Assembly (NCBI GenBank): GCA_946902985.2
Contig: OX336389.2
Location: forward strand, 142,713,099-142,777,098
Length of the DNA stretch: 64,000 bases
Origin: Meconema thalassinum
Lineage: Eukaryota; Arthropoda; Insecta; Orthoptera; Tettigoniidae
Reading direction: 5' to 3'
Positions within the stretch are counted from its first letter, which is position 1, and each line of letters begins with the position of its first letter. Below the pieces are notes generated by a model. That model had not been told where the DNA came from. It saw nothing but the letters and a program-made list of their open reading frames with translations, and ran no database searches. This document shows positions 20,490 to 30,379 of the stretch, one piece after another. A program made the position numbers and the translations under genes.

Positions 20490-21720
20490 ATTTTGTAATA
20501 CGCAGCATTATTCTATAATATGCATCATTACACCTGCAATGGAATGGTACTTAGGCCTACTATTTAAATTGTATTTCTCCAGCACTGATCCTCCCTTTTA
20601 CATAAGCAGTGAAAAGTCTCAGGGGCGTGGCCTAAGCTTCAACAAACATTTGCATCGTAAAGTATTTTAATCTGCTTTGTTATCGGGCAAACCGCATTCA
20701 GTTCCGAAGAGGCTTCACCCATCCATGTACCAGGAATGTCTCAATAAGGAATCATGCTTTGCTACAAGAGTAAGATAGGATAAAGGAAACTATTTGCCAG
20801 ATATTTTACATTTCATAACGTTGGAAATTACAATCAAAGCGCGCATGCTTGAGACATCGATCAATAGTGCCATCTGTGGGACACGATCAGTGTACCTCTT
20901 GTGTCCTTCTGTTGTCCTAGCTCGACGGCCAGGTCAGGATGCAAGGAAGGACCTGGAAGGACACACCACCAGTGAAAGCAACTTCCTCTCCCTTCGAGTT
21001 GTGGAAACATTTTGTTCCAACGTAGGTTATTAATATTATTATTAATATCTATGTTATAACTATTTCCTCCGGACTCTAGAGACTAGTGATTTCAGTTCTT
21101 ATCATCGACGTCCATCCTCGACTCCCAACCTTGTCCAATGGGTTATTGAAGAATGAAGAGAAACAACATATTATCTGCGTTTCTAATGAAAATAGCTATT
21201 TTTGCACATAGCAGGTATTACATTTACACCGAGGAAATGCATCTGGGTAAGGATTGGTAAGGAAATAGCCGTCGTCGCGTCGTAGCCATAGCCCAAATAG
21301 ACGGTATCGTCCCGGCAATTGCCGGAAGAAGAAAATGGAAGCCCATGGCGTTCAAACGGTGTGATTTCCCAAGTCTGGATACAGTCTGTCGGTAATTGAC
21401 GATCATAACAATAATAATAATTATTATTATTATTAGTGTATAATAGTGGTATTGTACCACAGTTTGAATGTGATGCTCTCTGCGCATCTCTTGCATTCAT
21501 GACGTAACTCTTGCGTCATTGCGTCATGCAAATGCATAAATGTATTAGCGCTCCAGACAGAGCGTGGAGGTATTAGGTCGTAACATCGCAGTGGCTGAAA
21601 AATTCGCAAAAAACATTTTACAGACGGGCTGGTAAACAATACACACATAGGCGGTGGAAGGGGGGTTGGGGGTGGGGGGTGGAGGGGGGGGGGGGGGGGA
21701 GGTTCTTTGTTTAACATGAC
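20490..21720 (+). repeat. Dispersed repeat family A, longest copy
   Basis: About 1.2 kb aligning piecewise to 34130-34920, 58745-58970 + 60075-60627 and 61313-61665 + 62723-63060. Landmarks: AGGGGCGTGGCCTAAGC, TTGGAAATTACAATCAAAGC, CAGTGAAAGCAACTTCC, AAGGATTGGTAAGGAAATAG and GCTCCAGACAGAGCGTGGAGG. No long ORF. It is non-coding and multicopy, with no clear termini; type unknown. Confidence 0.75.
21654..21702 (+). repeat. G-rich homopurine tract
   Basis: Dense runs of 4-16 consecutive G separated by T or A, satisfying a simple G-quadruplex pattern on the plus strand. It lies inside a family A copy and is absent from the paralogous copies, so it expanded locally. Confidence 0.85.
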
Positions 21721-21984
21721 TGGTTATTGAAACGATAGACTGTGTCAGTTATTTGCCATAGGCGATACGTTATGATGGAAAAAGTCACAAAAATACAAGC
21801 GATATAATGTGGTATAATAATCAACGAGGGAAATGAGTTAGTTTGCCATTGTTTACCTCACTGAGCAAGTTCAGAGGTCGTACCATCCAGTGCATCTAAA
21901 TTTCCTTCATCAAGATGAGGATTATTTACACATAATGACCCATGTGAGCACAGTGTATAATACATGAACTATTTATTATATTTT
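21721..21984. other. No gene recognised
   Basis: Short spacer between repeat families, AT-rich. Confidence 0.35.
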
Positions 21985-23410
21985 TAGCCTACTTTTCACA
22001 TATTGCAAAAATGAGGAAAAAGTAGACTTATGAGATCGGGCAAATGTATGTCTGTCTGTCTGTCCTTCTGTCTGTCTGTCTGTCTGTGTGTGTGTGTCCC
22101 CCCCGCCCCTATCAACTCCAAAACGGCTGCAGAAATCGAAACCAAATTTAGTATGAGTAAAGATATATACCGGGATATCTCACGTCCATATTTGAAAATT
22201 ATGTCAGTGCTACCAACTGCTGAAAAAACGCACTAGAAATCTGAGCTCCATGTTGGATATCCTGGAAGATATGCATGGGAGCTATTCCAAAATTGGCACA
22301 CATGTAGATAACACTATTTCAGTTTAATTTCCAGGAGGCCATACATGACAGTGTTGCCAAAATAATGCTAAGCCTTCCGATAAGTCCAATTTTAAATGCC
22401 TATAACTTCTACACTTTCAATTGGATTTCAACCAAATTTTGTATGTAATATGTGTACATAAACAAATATGGTTGAGCGTATTGTTAAGAGCCACCCGGGC
22501 TGCCAACTGTTAATAATTGCTCTCTCTATTCTTTTATCCAAATACCAATATATCACAAAGTATGCAAGCCGACAGCTTTAAACTATGCACATGTATACTA
22601 TCTGACATTTTAGATTAAATTTGGAGTAACTTATTTACTTCAGTTCTACCAACATGATTCTAAGCCTGCTGATAGGGCCAATTTTAAATACATGTAACTT
22701 CTATACTATCAGTTGGATTTCAACCAAATTTCGTATGTGCTATGTGTAACATAACATATATGACTATACGTATTCTTAAGAGCAATCAGGGCTGCCAACT
22801 GTTAATAAATGCTGTCTATATTTTTACCTAATATCAATATATTAGGAAGTATGCAAGCTAACAGCCCTATACTTTGCACACGTATAGCACCTGCCATTCT
22901 AGATTAATTTGGAGTAATTAATATAAGTCATTGCTGCCAACATGATTCTATGCCTGCTGATAGGTCCAATTTTAAAATACATGTAACTTCTATAGTAACA
23001 AATGGATTTTGTCCAAAATTTGCACAACAAGATATCATAATATTTCAGATTAGACTATTTCTGACCAGCACACGCATGATATTGTTGCCAATATGCTTTT
23101 ATGCGTGCTGATAGATCCAATGTCTAACTGCATGTAACGTCCATTGGACTTCAAACAATTTTTTTGTTCTGTACCTTAAAGATGGAACTAAGAATATATT
23201 CAGTCACCAGGGCTGCCAACTGTAGTGCTCTATTAGGCTATATTATACCAGGTATATTTCGAACTAATTAGACATTTCGATATTCCCAACTTAATTTCGT
23301 AATTTTTCTAGATAGGTTCATATACTGTAGAATAATCATTGGTATGGAAAGTAGGCTCTTTAGTTCGTTACGGAACTTCTTGTTCAAATGTTGTATTGTG
23401 CGGAAGGAGA
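21985..23410 (+). repeat. Dispersed repeat with internal ~290-bp units and a (TCTG)n tract
   Basis: After a TCTG microsatellite (about 22047-22100), units with the phrase CTGATAGGTCCAATTTTAAA recur near 22370, 22664, 22951 (shortened) and 23103. Each contains variants of GGGCTGCCAACTGTTAATAA. The 22940-23400 part reappears reverse-complemented at 63565-64000, and the start (21985-22050) is inverted near 32760-32850. No ORF; possibly a Helitron-like or satellite-derived element, not proven. Confidence 0.7.
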
Positions 23411-23529
23411 ATAAAGGCAATATTGGTAACAATTAGTTTGAAATATAAAACAATATTTAACATGAAACAATACTAATAATCATCTGGCCCACCCAAAAAT
23501 ATTTGTCAGGAGCCGTCCCTGATTAGGAT

Positions 23530-23704
23530 GCTTTGTCTTAAGGCGATAGGCCCCGGATCCGAGTCCCGAACAGACCTTGGGATTTTAACCTGCTATGGAT
23601 AGTTTCCCTAGCTCGGGTATTCTTCGTTATGTACTGAGTCGACTCAAAACAAATACACCGAGATTCTTCGGAGGCCACGCGCCATTATTATTATTATCAT
23701 TATT
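23530..23704 (+). repeat. Repeat fragment sharing GGGATTTTAACC segment
   Basis: Similar to 19525-19640: GATTTTAACC, TAGCTCGGG, GAGTCAACTCGAAA-like and GGAGGCC blocks, followed by ATT repeats. Too short to classify. Confidence 0.45.
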
Positions 23705-23719
23705 ATTGTTATTATCATA

Positions 23720-24087
23720 CCGACAGTAGTGGCTACGCTGGCTAAAGCGCAGCATTAGGTCATGGGGCCAAGCTCTCTGCTGACCCGGTAGACGCGTGGG
23801 TTCGAGCCCCACCGTCGGCCGTCCTTGAAATGGTTTTCCGTGGTTTCCCATTTTCAACACCAGGCAAATGCTGGGACGGTACCTTCTGACAGGCCACGGC
23901 CGCTTCCCTCCACATCCTTGCCCAGTTTCATTCACCATCATTCATTTCATCTCTCATTAACTCCTCTCATGAGGTTGGCGTCAGGAAGGGCATCCGGCCG
24001 TAAAAGACCATCGCCACATCGTCTTCCATTGCATCTCATCCCCGACCCCATTGGAAAACGGGAATAATAAGGGGTAGACATACTTAC
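23720..24087 (+). repeat. tRNA-derived SINE (type 1) with 15-bp target duplication
   Basis: Box B GGGTTCGAGCCCC lies near 23800, with an A-box-like GGCTACGCTGGCTAAAGCG upstream, then the TGGTTTTCCGTGGTTTCCC core. Direct repeats ATTGTTATTATCATA flank it at 23705-23719 and 24088-24102. About 90% identical over 250 bp to 39516-39770. Confidence 0.85.
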
Positions 24088-24109
24088 ATTGTTATTATCA
24101 TAAGTAGTA

Positions 24110-24475
24110 GTAGTGACCACCTCGTGATGCGGTGGCAGGCATTCTTGGCTGACATTGCTGAGGACCAGGTTTTTTAGCCGTCTCAGCAATTTAATTCGGG
24201 TCTTATGTCTAGAAGGGGGTAGCCTACACTCAGCCATCCTGGAAGTGGTTTTCCATAATTATCTACTCGAGCAAAATAACTGGATGGTTGCTACCTGAGG
24301 ACCACGGCCTGCTCCTTGTCAGTCACCACCTCTGTTACAAATAAACACACTGCAACAGACATCACAAAAGCACACGTTAACGTACTAATTTCTACACACA
24401 CACAAACATGGGTCTAAAATGACCATGATGTCGAAGACCCTAATTGAAACTACAACAACAACAGTAGCAATGCAC
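24110..24475 (+). repeat. tRNA-derived SINE, second type
   Basis: Body and tail match 19685-19990 and 29160-29570: CAGCCATCCTGGAAGTGG, ACACTGCAACAGACATCAC and a terminal AAACTACAACAACAACA. The tRNA head is degenerate. Confidence 0.65.
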
Positions 24476-24718
24476 TGCATCAGTATGCACGTGTTAAGAG
24501 AGATGTGTTCGTTATTACAGCGTGTTGGACAGTCACGAGGGAGATCGAGGTTCGAATGCTACGTATTTGATGTATCAGGGATATGCAAGTTCGACAGATT
24601 GAGACTGTGTCGTGCGCCTGCTTGCTGTTAAGGAAATCTCACAACTTAATGTAGCCTGGTTGTTACTGTTCTTTCTCGTGTCTGATTTAAAATACATAGA
24701 TGTTAATTAATAATTAAT

Positions 24719-24749
<31 letters not shown>

Positions 24750-25069
24750 CTCAATTTATTTCATTCAGCTTCCATGTATCAAGCGCTTAACTCGCCACTT
24801 AGTACCACACTTATCCACATTATACAATAATATAGGACATGAGACAAGTGGCCTGAACATCAAAAAAAGGTCTGTCTGCTTTATTATATTTAATTATATT
24901 GACCAGTTGCGAGCTGCTAACAGGTTCTGCACATGGTGTTGGTATCGGTGTGCCAGCTAAGTATTAAATATTGGAAGAAGTTTTGATGGCAAAATAAGAG
25001 TGAATAAAAATAACTATGAATATCTATGACTTTAGTCATTTTTTCAAGTTTTTCCGTATTGATTTTGAT
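24476..25069. other. No gene recognised; (TTTA)n at about 24723-24760
   Basis: AT-rich sequence with an ATTT tetranucleotide microsatellite. No coding signal. Confidence 0.45.
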
Positions 25070-25571
25070 AAGTTATGCACTTGTCCACTTTACAATACAA
25101 AATATCTTTTTATTTATACATTTTGATACATGTTTCGGCCCTGTGAGCCTTCTTCAGTCAATATCAATAAAATTCTCCTAGATCATTCTAAAGGTTGGTC
25201 TCTGATAAAAAAAAAATTGTAAATCAATTTTACATCGTCAGGATGCTTAAAATACATGAATATAAAATGCTTAAAGATATTAAAAGATTTAAAAATGCAC
25301 GAAATTTTGAAACAAGAATGGAGCCCACGTTTCAAAATTTCGTGCATTTTTAAATCTTTTAATTTCTTTAAGCATTTTATATTCATGTATTTTAAGCATC
25401 CCGACGATGTAAAATTGATTTACAATTTTTTTTTATCAGAGACCAACCTTTAGAATGATCTAGGAGAATTTTATTGATTTTGACTGAAGAAGGCTCACAG
25501 GGCCGAAACATGTATCAAAATGTATAAATAAAAAGATATTTTGTATTGTAAAGTGGACAAGTGCATAACTT
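25070..25571. repeat. Long near-perfect palindrome (foldback element)
   Basis: Arms 25070-25313 and 25329-25571 are reverse complements, differing at only a handful of positions, around a 15-base centre. The outer ends are AAGTTATGCACTTGTCC and its complement. Each arm contains TGAAGAAGGCTCACAGGG. The two mirrored ~66-codon ORFs are the same arm read from either side, not genes. Arms this similar imply a recent origin or ongoing gene conversion. Confidence 0.93.
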
Positions 25572-25831
25572 TTTAAAAATAACTAATTGAAAAAAGTTTC
25601 ACCTTTCAATCCACAACAAATGTGTACCCTAGTATGCATACTTAAAGCATCAAAAAGTGCCCCCTATACCAGCGTTTCCCAAACTGTGGTACGCGTACCA
25701 CTGGTGGTACGCTCGTACTGCTGCAGTGGTACGCGGTGATGTTAGGAAAAATATAAAAAATATAAAAAATATAAAACATTGAAATGTTGCCGGAGGACTA
25801 TAAGGCCAAAGACAACAAGTAGTTTTATGAA

Positions 25832-26119
25832 TTGAATTGTGATTCAGAACTAAGGCAAACGTTTTCAAAAATAATTCGTGTGAACTTTTGGGTTGAGAGG
25901 CGTGCAGACTATGCAGACATAGCTGACAAAGCTGTTAGATTTTTACTGCCTTTCAGTACTTCGTACTTGTGTGAGACTGCATTTTCGTCACTTGCTTATC
26001 TCAAGAATAAATAGCGGAGTAGGCTCCTTACAGTGGAATACGATCTTCGTTTGAGACTCAGTAATCTTAAACCAAACATTCCTAAGTTGGCTTCTAATCT
26101 TCAAGCTCACCCTTCACAC
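25832..26119 (+). pseudogene. hAT transposase C-terminal (dimerisation) fragment
   Basis: The translated frame reads FLLPFSTSYLCETAFSSLAY, the hAT dimerisation motif, to a stop at 26012. In the same frame it continues with RSRLLTVEYDLRLRLSNLKP to about 26119. This matches the ZBED5/SCAND3-like transposase C-terminus. The catalytic N-terminal part is deleted, and the in-frame stop confirms decay. Confidence 0.85.
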
Positions 26120-26339
26120 TGAAGTTGATAGTTGAACTTTGGCTTTTATGTTAAATCATTAAGAGTTCTTTTATTAATATTATTTGTACAGTGTCATTTC
26201 TGAATGTTTGAATTGAATACTTATTGTAATAAATAATAAAACAACTGGACACACTTTTTATTATTTAAACTTTAACTCTAACAGTCTAACTCTAACAAAC
26301 ACAATTTACTATCCATCTTTTGGTCTACTACGTAGACCT

Positions 26340-26370
26340 AGTGGTGGTGGTGGTGGTGGTGGTGGTGAGG
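26340..26370 (+). repeat. (GGT)n microsatellite
   Basis: About nine GGT units inside the hAT remnant. Confidence 0.9.
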
Positions 26371-26717
26371 GATTATAGTTACTATATCTCCCAACCTTTA
26401 GGTGGTACGCGAGAGATTCTCATCCCTTAAAGTGGTACACACAAAAAAAAAAAGTTTTGGAAACACTGACCTATACGACAAGAACACAGTAGGCTACTTC
26501 TTCGGGCCTTCCGCTGTCCCAGTTAGTATGGCCGCTCGTGCGACCTACATAGGTCACTGATGAATCCATCAACTGGAAACAGCAAGCCTTGGAAGTCCTT
26601 CTCTCCCATCAAATGATGCGAACTTTTCAGTCGAGTATGATAGGAGACTTTTATTATTATTCAATTTATTATATTGTTGTATCATCATCATCATCATCAT
26701 TATTATTTTGTTCTAGC

Positions 26718-27150
26718 TTGCCACGGTGGGTGAGTGGATAGCCTGTCGGTCTACTAACCCCAAGATTGCAGGTTCGCTTCTGGCCGTGGTAAGTGATTTT
26801 TTTAAAAGGCGGCAAAAATACGACATGCATGTCATACGATGTTGGCATGTCAAAGAACCCATTTGAATTCTGTAGGCCGTGTTCATAATGGCAAAATTAA
26901 TCTCGGAAATTTCCGCCAACACAAAGTTCCTCATTTCTCTACTAGAAAGCGCTATAGTGTTCAAGGAGCTTAGATATCTAACCTCCTTGACTTTTATAGT
27001 GATTCAAGGAACAACGAAATTCGACATGCAAGCTACCCTCTGGGCGTCAAATTGCAAAGCTTGCACCCGGCATCCGAGGCCATACAATATTATTATTATT
27101 ATCATTATTATTATTATTATTGTTATTATTAATAATATTATTAACATCAT
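26718..27150 (+). repeat. tRNA-derived SINE (type C), (ATT)n tail
   Basis: Box A GTGGGTGAGTGGATAGC and box B GGTTCGCTTCTGG lie near the 5' end. The body (AAAATACGACATGCATGTC, CTAGAAAGCGCTATAGTG) ends in an ATT-repeat tail. Over 90% identical by eye to 28319-28700. The ORFs inside are not genes. Confidence 0.85.
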
Positions 27151-27423
27151 CACATAGCTACCGGGTAGTTGAGTGTTTTATCGCGAAAGGTCATTGGGCC
27201 AGGCTACCTGTAGACTCTGGAGATTAGTGTGTTCAATCACCACCGTCTGCCAACCTACACATTAATGGCATTGTACTGTAGTATTTTAAGTTACAAACCC
27301 ACTAGTATAGATACCGTATATCATATGTTCCCACGCACATTTAACTATGCAAAATTGATTAACAATCAGTCTGTAACCCATAAATGTAATAATAATAATA
27401 ATAATAATAATAACAATGATAAA

Positions 27424-27925
27424 GTCGCCTCCGTAGCGTAGCGGTCAGCATAGTTAGCTGCCGCCCCGGAGGTCCTGGGCTCGATTCCCGGCTCTGCCAC
27501 GAAATTTTAAAAGTGGTACGAGGACTGGCACGGGGTCTACTCAGCCTTGGGTGGCCCAAATGAGTAGAGGGGGTTCGATTCCCCCTCAGCCATCCTCGAA
27601 GTGGTTTTCCGTGGTTTCCCACTTCGTCTTCGGGCAAATGCCGGGATGGTACCTTCTTCAAGGCCAAGGTCGCCTCCTTCCCTCTTCCTTGCATATCCAT
27701 CCTAACCATCCCTTACCTTCCCTCATGAGGCCCCTGTTCGCTTTGCAGGTGAAGCCACCTGGGCGAGGTGCCAATCCCACCTCACCAGTTGTATCCCTTC
27801 CGATTCGATGTTCCCCGCTCTAGGACACTGCCCGTAGAGGCGGTAGTGGTTAGTTCCCTCGCTGAGTCCGTGGGTTCCACCAACATGGAGGGTAAACGAC
27901 AAAAAAAAACAATAATAATATTAAG
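27424..27925 (+). repeat. tRNA-derived SINE, full head
   Basis: Box A GTAGCGTAGCGGTCAGC, box B GGGCTCGATTCCC, then the GAAGTGGTTTTCCGTGG core and an A-rich end at 27899-27912. It sits after an (AAT)n tract (27389-27415). The overlapping ORFs on both strands are translations of SINE sequence. Confidence 0.85.
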
Positions 27926-28307
27926 AAATAGCGGGCTTGAGCTGAGATATCTCGCTAGTGCACAAACAACCCGCTCGGCTTAACTCTTATGCGCGCTTAT
28001 AGTGTATTTATTTAAACGCACTTTTTAATCAAATAGTCGATATTTATGAAACCAGAGTGCAATTCGTCCCTGCTGTGAGTAATTCTCCAAATTTGAATGC
28101 AAAATCGGGTACGTGTGATTCCCCCATGTGTAAGTGTCTTGTGGGCTGGACGCAACATTGTTCTGCCTGGGGCTATCGTATTGTTTATTTGTTTAAATGC
28201 ACATTTTAAACAAATAAATGTATTTCCGCTGACTTTTCAAGAAATGCTATTTCTTTTCTGCACAATAGAGACGATTTGGAAGATTTTGGCACAAACCGCA
28301 CATTCTA
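27926..28307. other. No gene recognised
   Basis: AT-rich; ATTTGTTTAAATGCAC recurs in inverted form near 28010 and 28190, without clear element ends. Confidence 0.35.
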
Positions 28308-28318
28308 ACTCCCTCTGG

Positions 28319-28709
28319 CGGTTTGCCACGGTGGGTGAGTGGATATCGTGTCGGTCTACTAACCCCAAGATTGCAGGTTCGCTCCTGGCCGTGGTAAGTG
28401 ATTTTTGAAAGGCGGCAAAAATACGATACGCATGTCATACGATGTTGGCATGTCAATGTACCCATTTGATTTCAGTAGGCCGAGTTCATAATGGCAAAAT
28501 TAATCTCGGGAGTTCCGCCAACACAAAGTTCCTCATTTCTCTACTAGAAAGCGCTATAGTGTTCAAGGAACTTAGATATCTAACATCTACCCTCCTTGAC
28601 TTTCATAGTCAAGGAACAACGAAAAATTCGACATGCATGCTACCCTCTGGGTGTCAAATAACAAAGCTTGCACCCGGCCACCGAGGCCATACGATATTAT
28701 TATTTTATT
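28319..28709 (+). repeat. tRNA-derived SINE (type C) with 11-bp target duplication
   Basis: Second copy of the 26718 SINE, same boxes and body. Direct repeats ACTCCCTCTGG flank it at 28308-28318 and 28710-28720, fixing exact ends. Confidence 0.92.
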
Positions 28710-28784
28710 ACTCCCTCTGGTTTAAAAGCTGGAGGATTGTGAAACATACACCTTTGAGTTTTTATAGGCCTACTGTATATGATA

Positions 28785-29020
28785 ATTATAATAATATATT
28801 TAAATTAAATATTGACGATAATCTATCATAGCATGGGTGGGGTGTGAATTTCCAGGCTCTCTCTGATTAGCACCCCATGTCTTGTAATCCCGATTCCACT
28901 GTTGCTTAGAGTGTAGATGTTATTAGAGCACCAGACATGGCAATGAGGTTATGGTCATAGAACTTGCAACTCCGCAATGTGAGAAAATCGCTTTTCGTCC
29001 CTTAAGGCTGGCCACGCCCC
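28785..29020 (-). repeat. Dispersed repeat, inverted relative to 50190-50425
   Basis: The reverse complement contains ATTGCGGAGTTGCAAGTTCT, CTTGCCATGTCTGG, AACATCTACACTCT and CACACCCCACCC in the same order as 50240-50400. About 235 bp, roughly 75-80% identical by eye; type unknown. Confidence 0.65.
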
Positions 29021-29159
29021 CCAGGCTATGTTGATATGGAGTTTAACAGAACAGTCAACTGTTTTAAATATAGGAAATTGGAGCTAATGCAAAATATATC
29101 TGAGCTATATAGGATCACTCACCCTCGAATATCTTGTAGACCAGCCATGCTACTGCTAG

Positions 29160-29575
29160 CAATGTGTTTCTCCTGAGAATCCTTGCCCTGCCATGAAGGA
29201 ATATTCAGAGGAGCTCTACCAAGAAATTTTAATTCTGGTCTGAGGACAGGACCGCGGTACAATCAGCCCCACACGTAAAGAACTGAGAAGTGGACTATTC
29301 TATTCCCATCTCAGCCATCTCGGAGGTGTTTTCCGCGGTTTCCCACTTCCACTTCAGGCAAATACCGGGATGGTTCTTAACGAAAGGACACGGCCACCTC
29401 CTCCTCAATCATCATCTGAATTACAAATACACTCACTAATACAGCCAACACAATAACACAGGTTATCACTCAAATTTCACGTACATACACACACACAAGT
29501 ACACGGGGATACATGACCAATATGTCGCAAAGTCCCTAAATGAATCACCAACGACAACAACAACCTAATCAAGGA
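29160..29575 (+). repeat. tRNA-derived SINE
   Basis: Contains the CTCAGCCATCTCGGAGG...TTTTCCGCGGTTTCCC core, ACACAATAACACAGGTTATC and a terminal AACGACAACAACAACC. The head near 29170 (CCTTGCCCTGCCATGA) is degenerate. Confidence 0.7.
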
Positions 29576-30361
29576 TTGTAATTGAATGTTCTTTTGATGA
29601 GCGTTAAGAGTTGTAGGCCTACCCTACATAAGACTCAGCGTTTACTAGTCTAAGTTTCGTTGTTATTCCGTTATTTCATCCAGAATAATTGATTGAATTA
29701 TTAGAATATTGCGACCAACCAACATCTTAATATATAGAGAATCGTGTAACTTGTGCCATCTGCAGAGAAAATATTTTTAATGTGAAACTACAGACTTGCT
29801 GCATTTCATCATTCAAACTGTAATAAATACCTGATTGTTGACATTATTATCTCATAGCGGCTACGTTCTATTTGCAGTGTTATAGTCAAATGACTTATTC
29901 AAGCAAGGTATCATACCTGATTCTCCCTTCTTCCAAAACTTCGTGTTAATTGGGCAAGTGGATCCGGAGCTATTGATTCTGTAGTTTGAATGTTATGCTC
30001 AGCCACCATCTTGAAAATATAAAGCGACTGGTATTTTCCTTTGGACATAGGTTTCTACCTTATCACCATGTTGCGTTATTAGAGTTCTAAAACAAAGAAA
30101 GTTATCGATTATTTCAAATGAATTTTTGGGATGGCAGCATTGCGCACGATAGTCAGTTTGGTAAAATTATCAGTAACACTACTGATGCCTGTTATACAAT
30201 ACTACACTTCTTCCACGTTTCACTTTAATTTTGCAATAAAGTCTTGAGTTACTAATTTGTATATTTTAATACTACGCATAGCCGCGATCCATAATGTGTT
30301 GAGTCTGGCTTCGGGCATACAAAGCGACTTATAAGGGTCTATTTTGTAACTAAATGTCGTT
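29576..30361. other. No gene recognised
   Basis: AT-rich sequence with phrases such as CAGCCACCATCTTGAA, which recur downstream at 32040-32640, so this is probably the other flank of the repeat into which the LINE at 30380 inserted. Confidence 0.4.
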
Positions 30362-30379
30362 ATTATAGCTATAATATAA

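Larger units (their letters stand above)
25670..26468 (+). mobile_element. hAT-superfamily DNA transposon remnant
   Basis: Imperfect terminal inverted repeats begin CAGCGTTTCCCAAACT (left) and CAGTGTTTCCAAAACT (right, complement). They are flanked by 8-bp duplications CCCTATAC (25662-25669) and ACCTATAC (26469-26476), one mismatch. Subterminal GTGGTACGCG repeats occur at both ends. An 8-bp duplication and the encoded C-terminal dimerisation region identify hAT. At 0.8 kb it is internally deleted. Confidence 0.88.

Noticed and set aside
21433..21717. Proline-rich 94-codon minus-strand ORF
   Set aside because: Produced by the G-rich tract; no other coding evidence.
25183..25453. Two similar ~66-codon ORFs on opposite strands
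   Set aside because: They are the same palindrome arm read from both sides.
26718..26800. Possible free tRNA gene (A and B boxes)
   Set aside because: The boxes are followed by SINE body and an ATT tail, and the cloverleaf is not maintained. The same applies to every other box A/B pair in the window.
27359..27983. Overlapping ORFs of 70-116 codons
   Set aside because: Translations of a tRNA-derived SINE and its microsatellites on both strands.
29576..30361. Promoter or enhancer of a nearby gene
   Set aside because: No gene is identifiable in the vicinity and the sequence is repeat-like; nothing supports a regulatory call.
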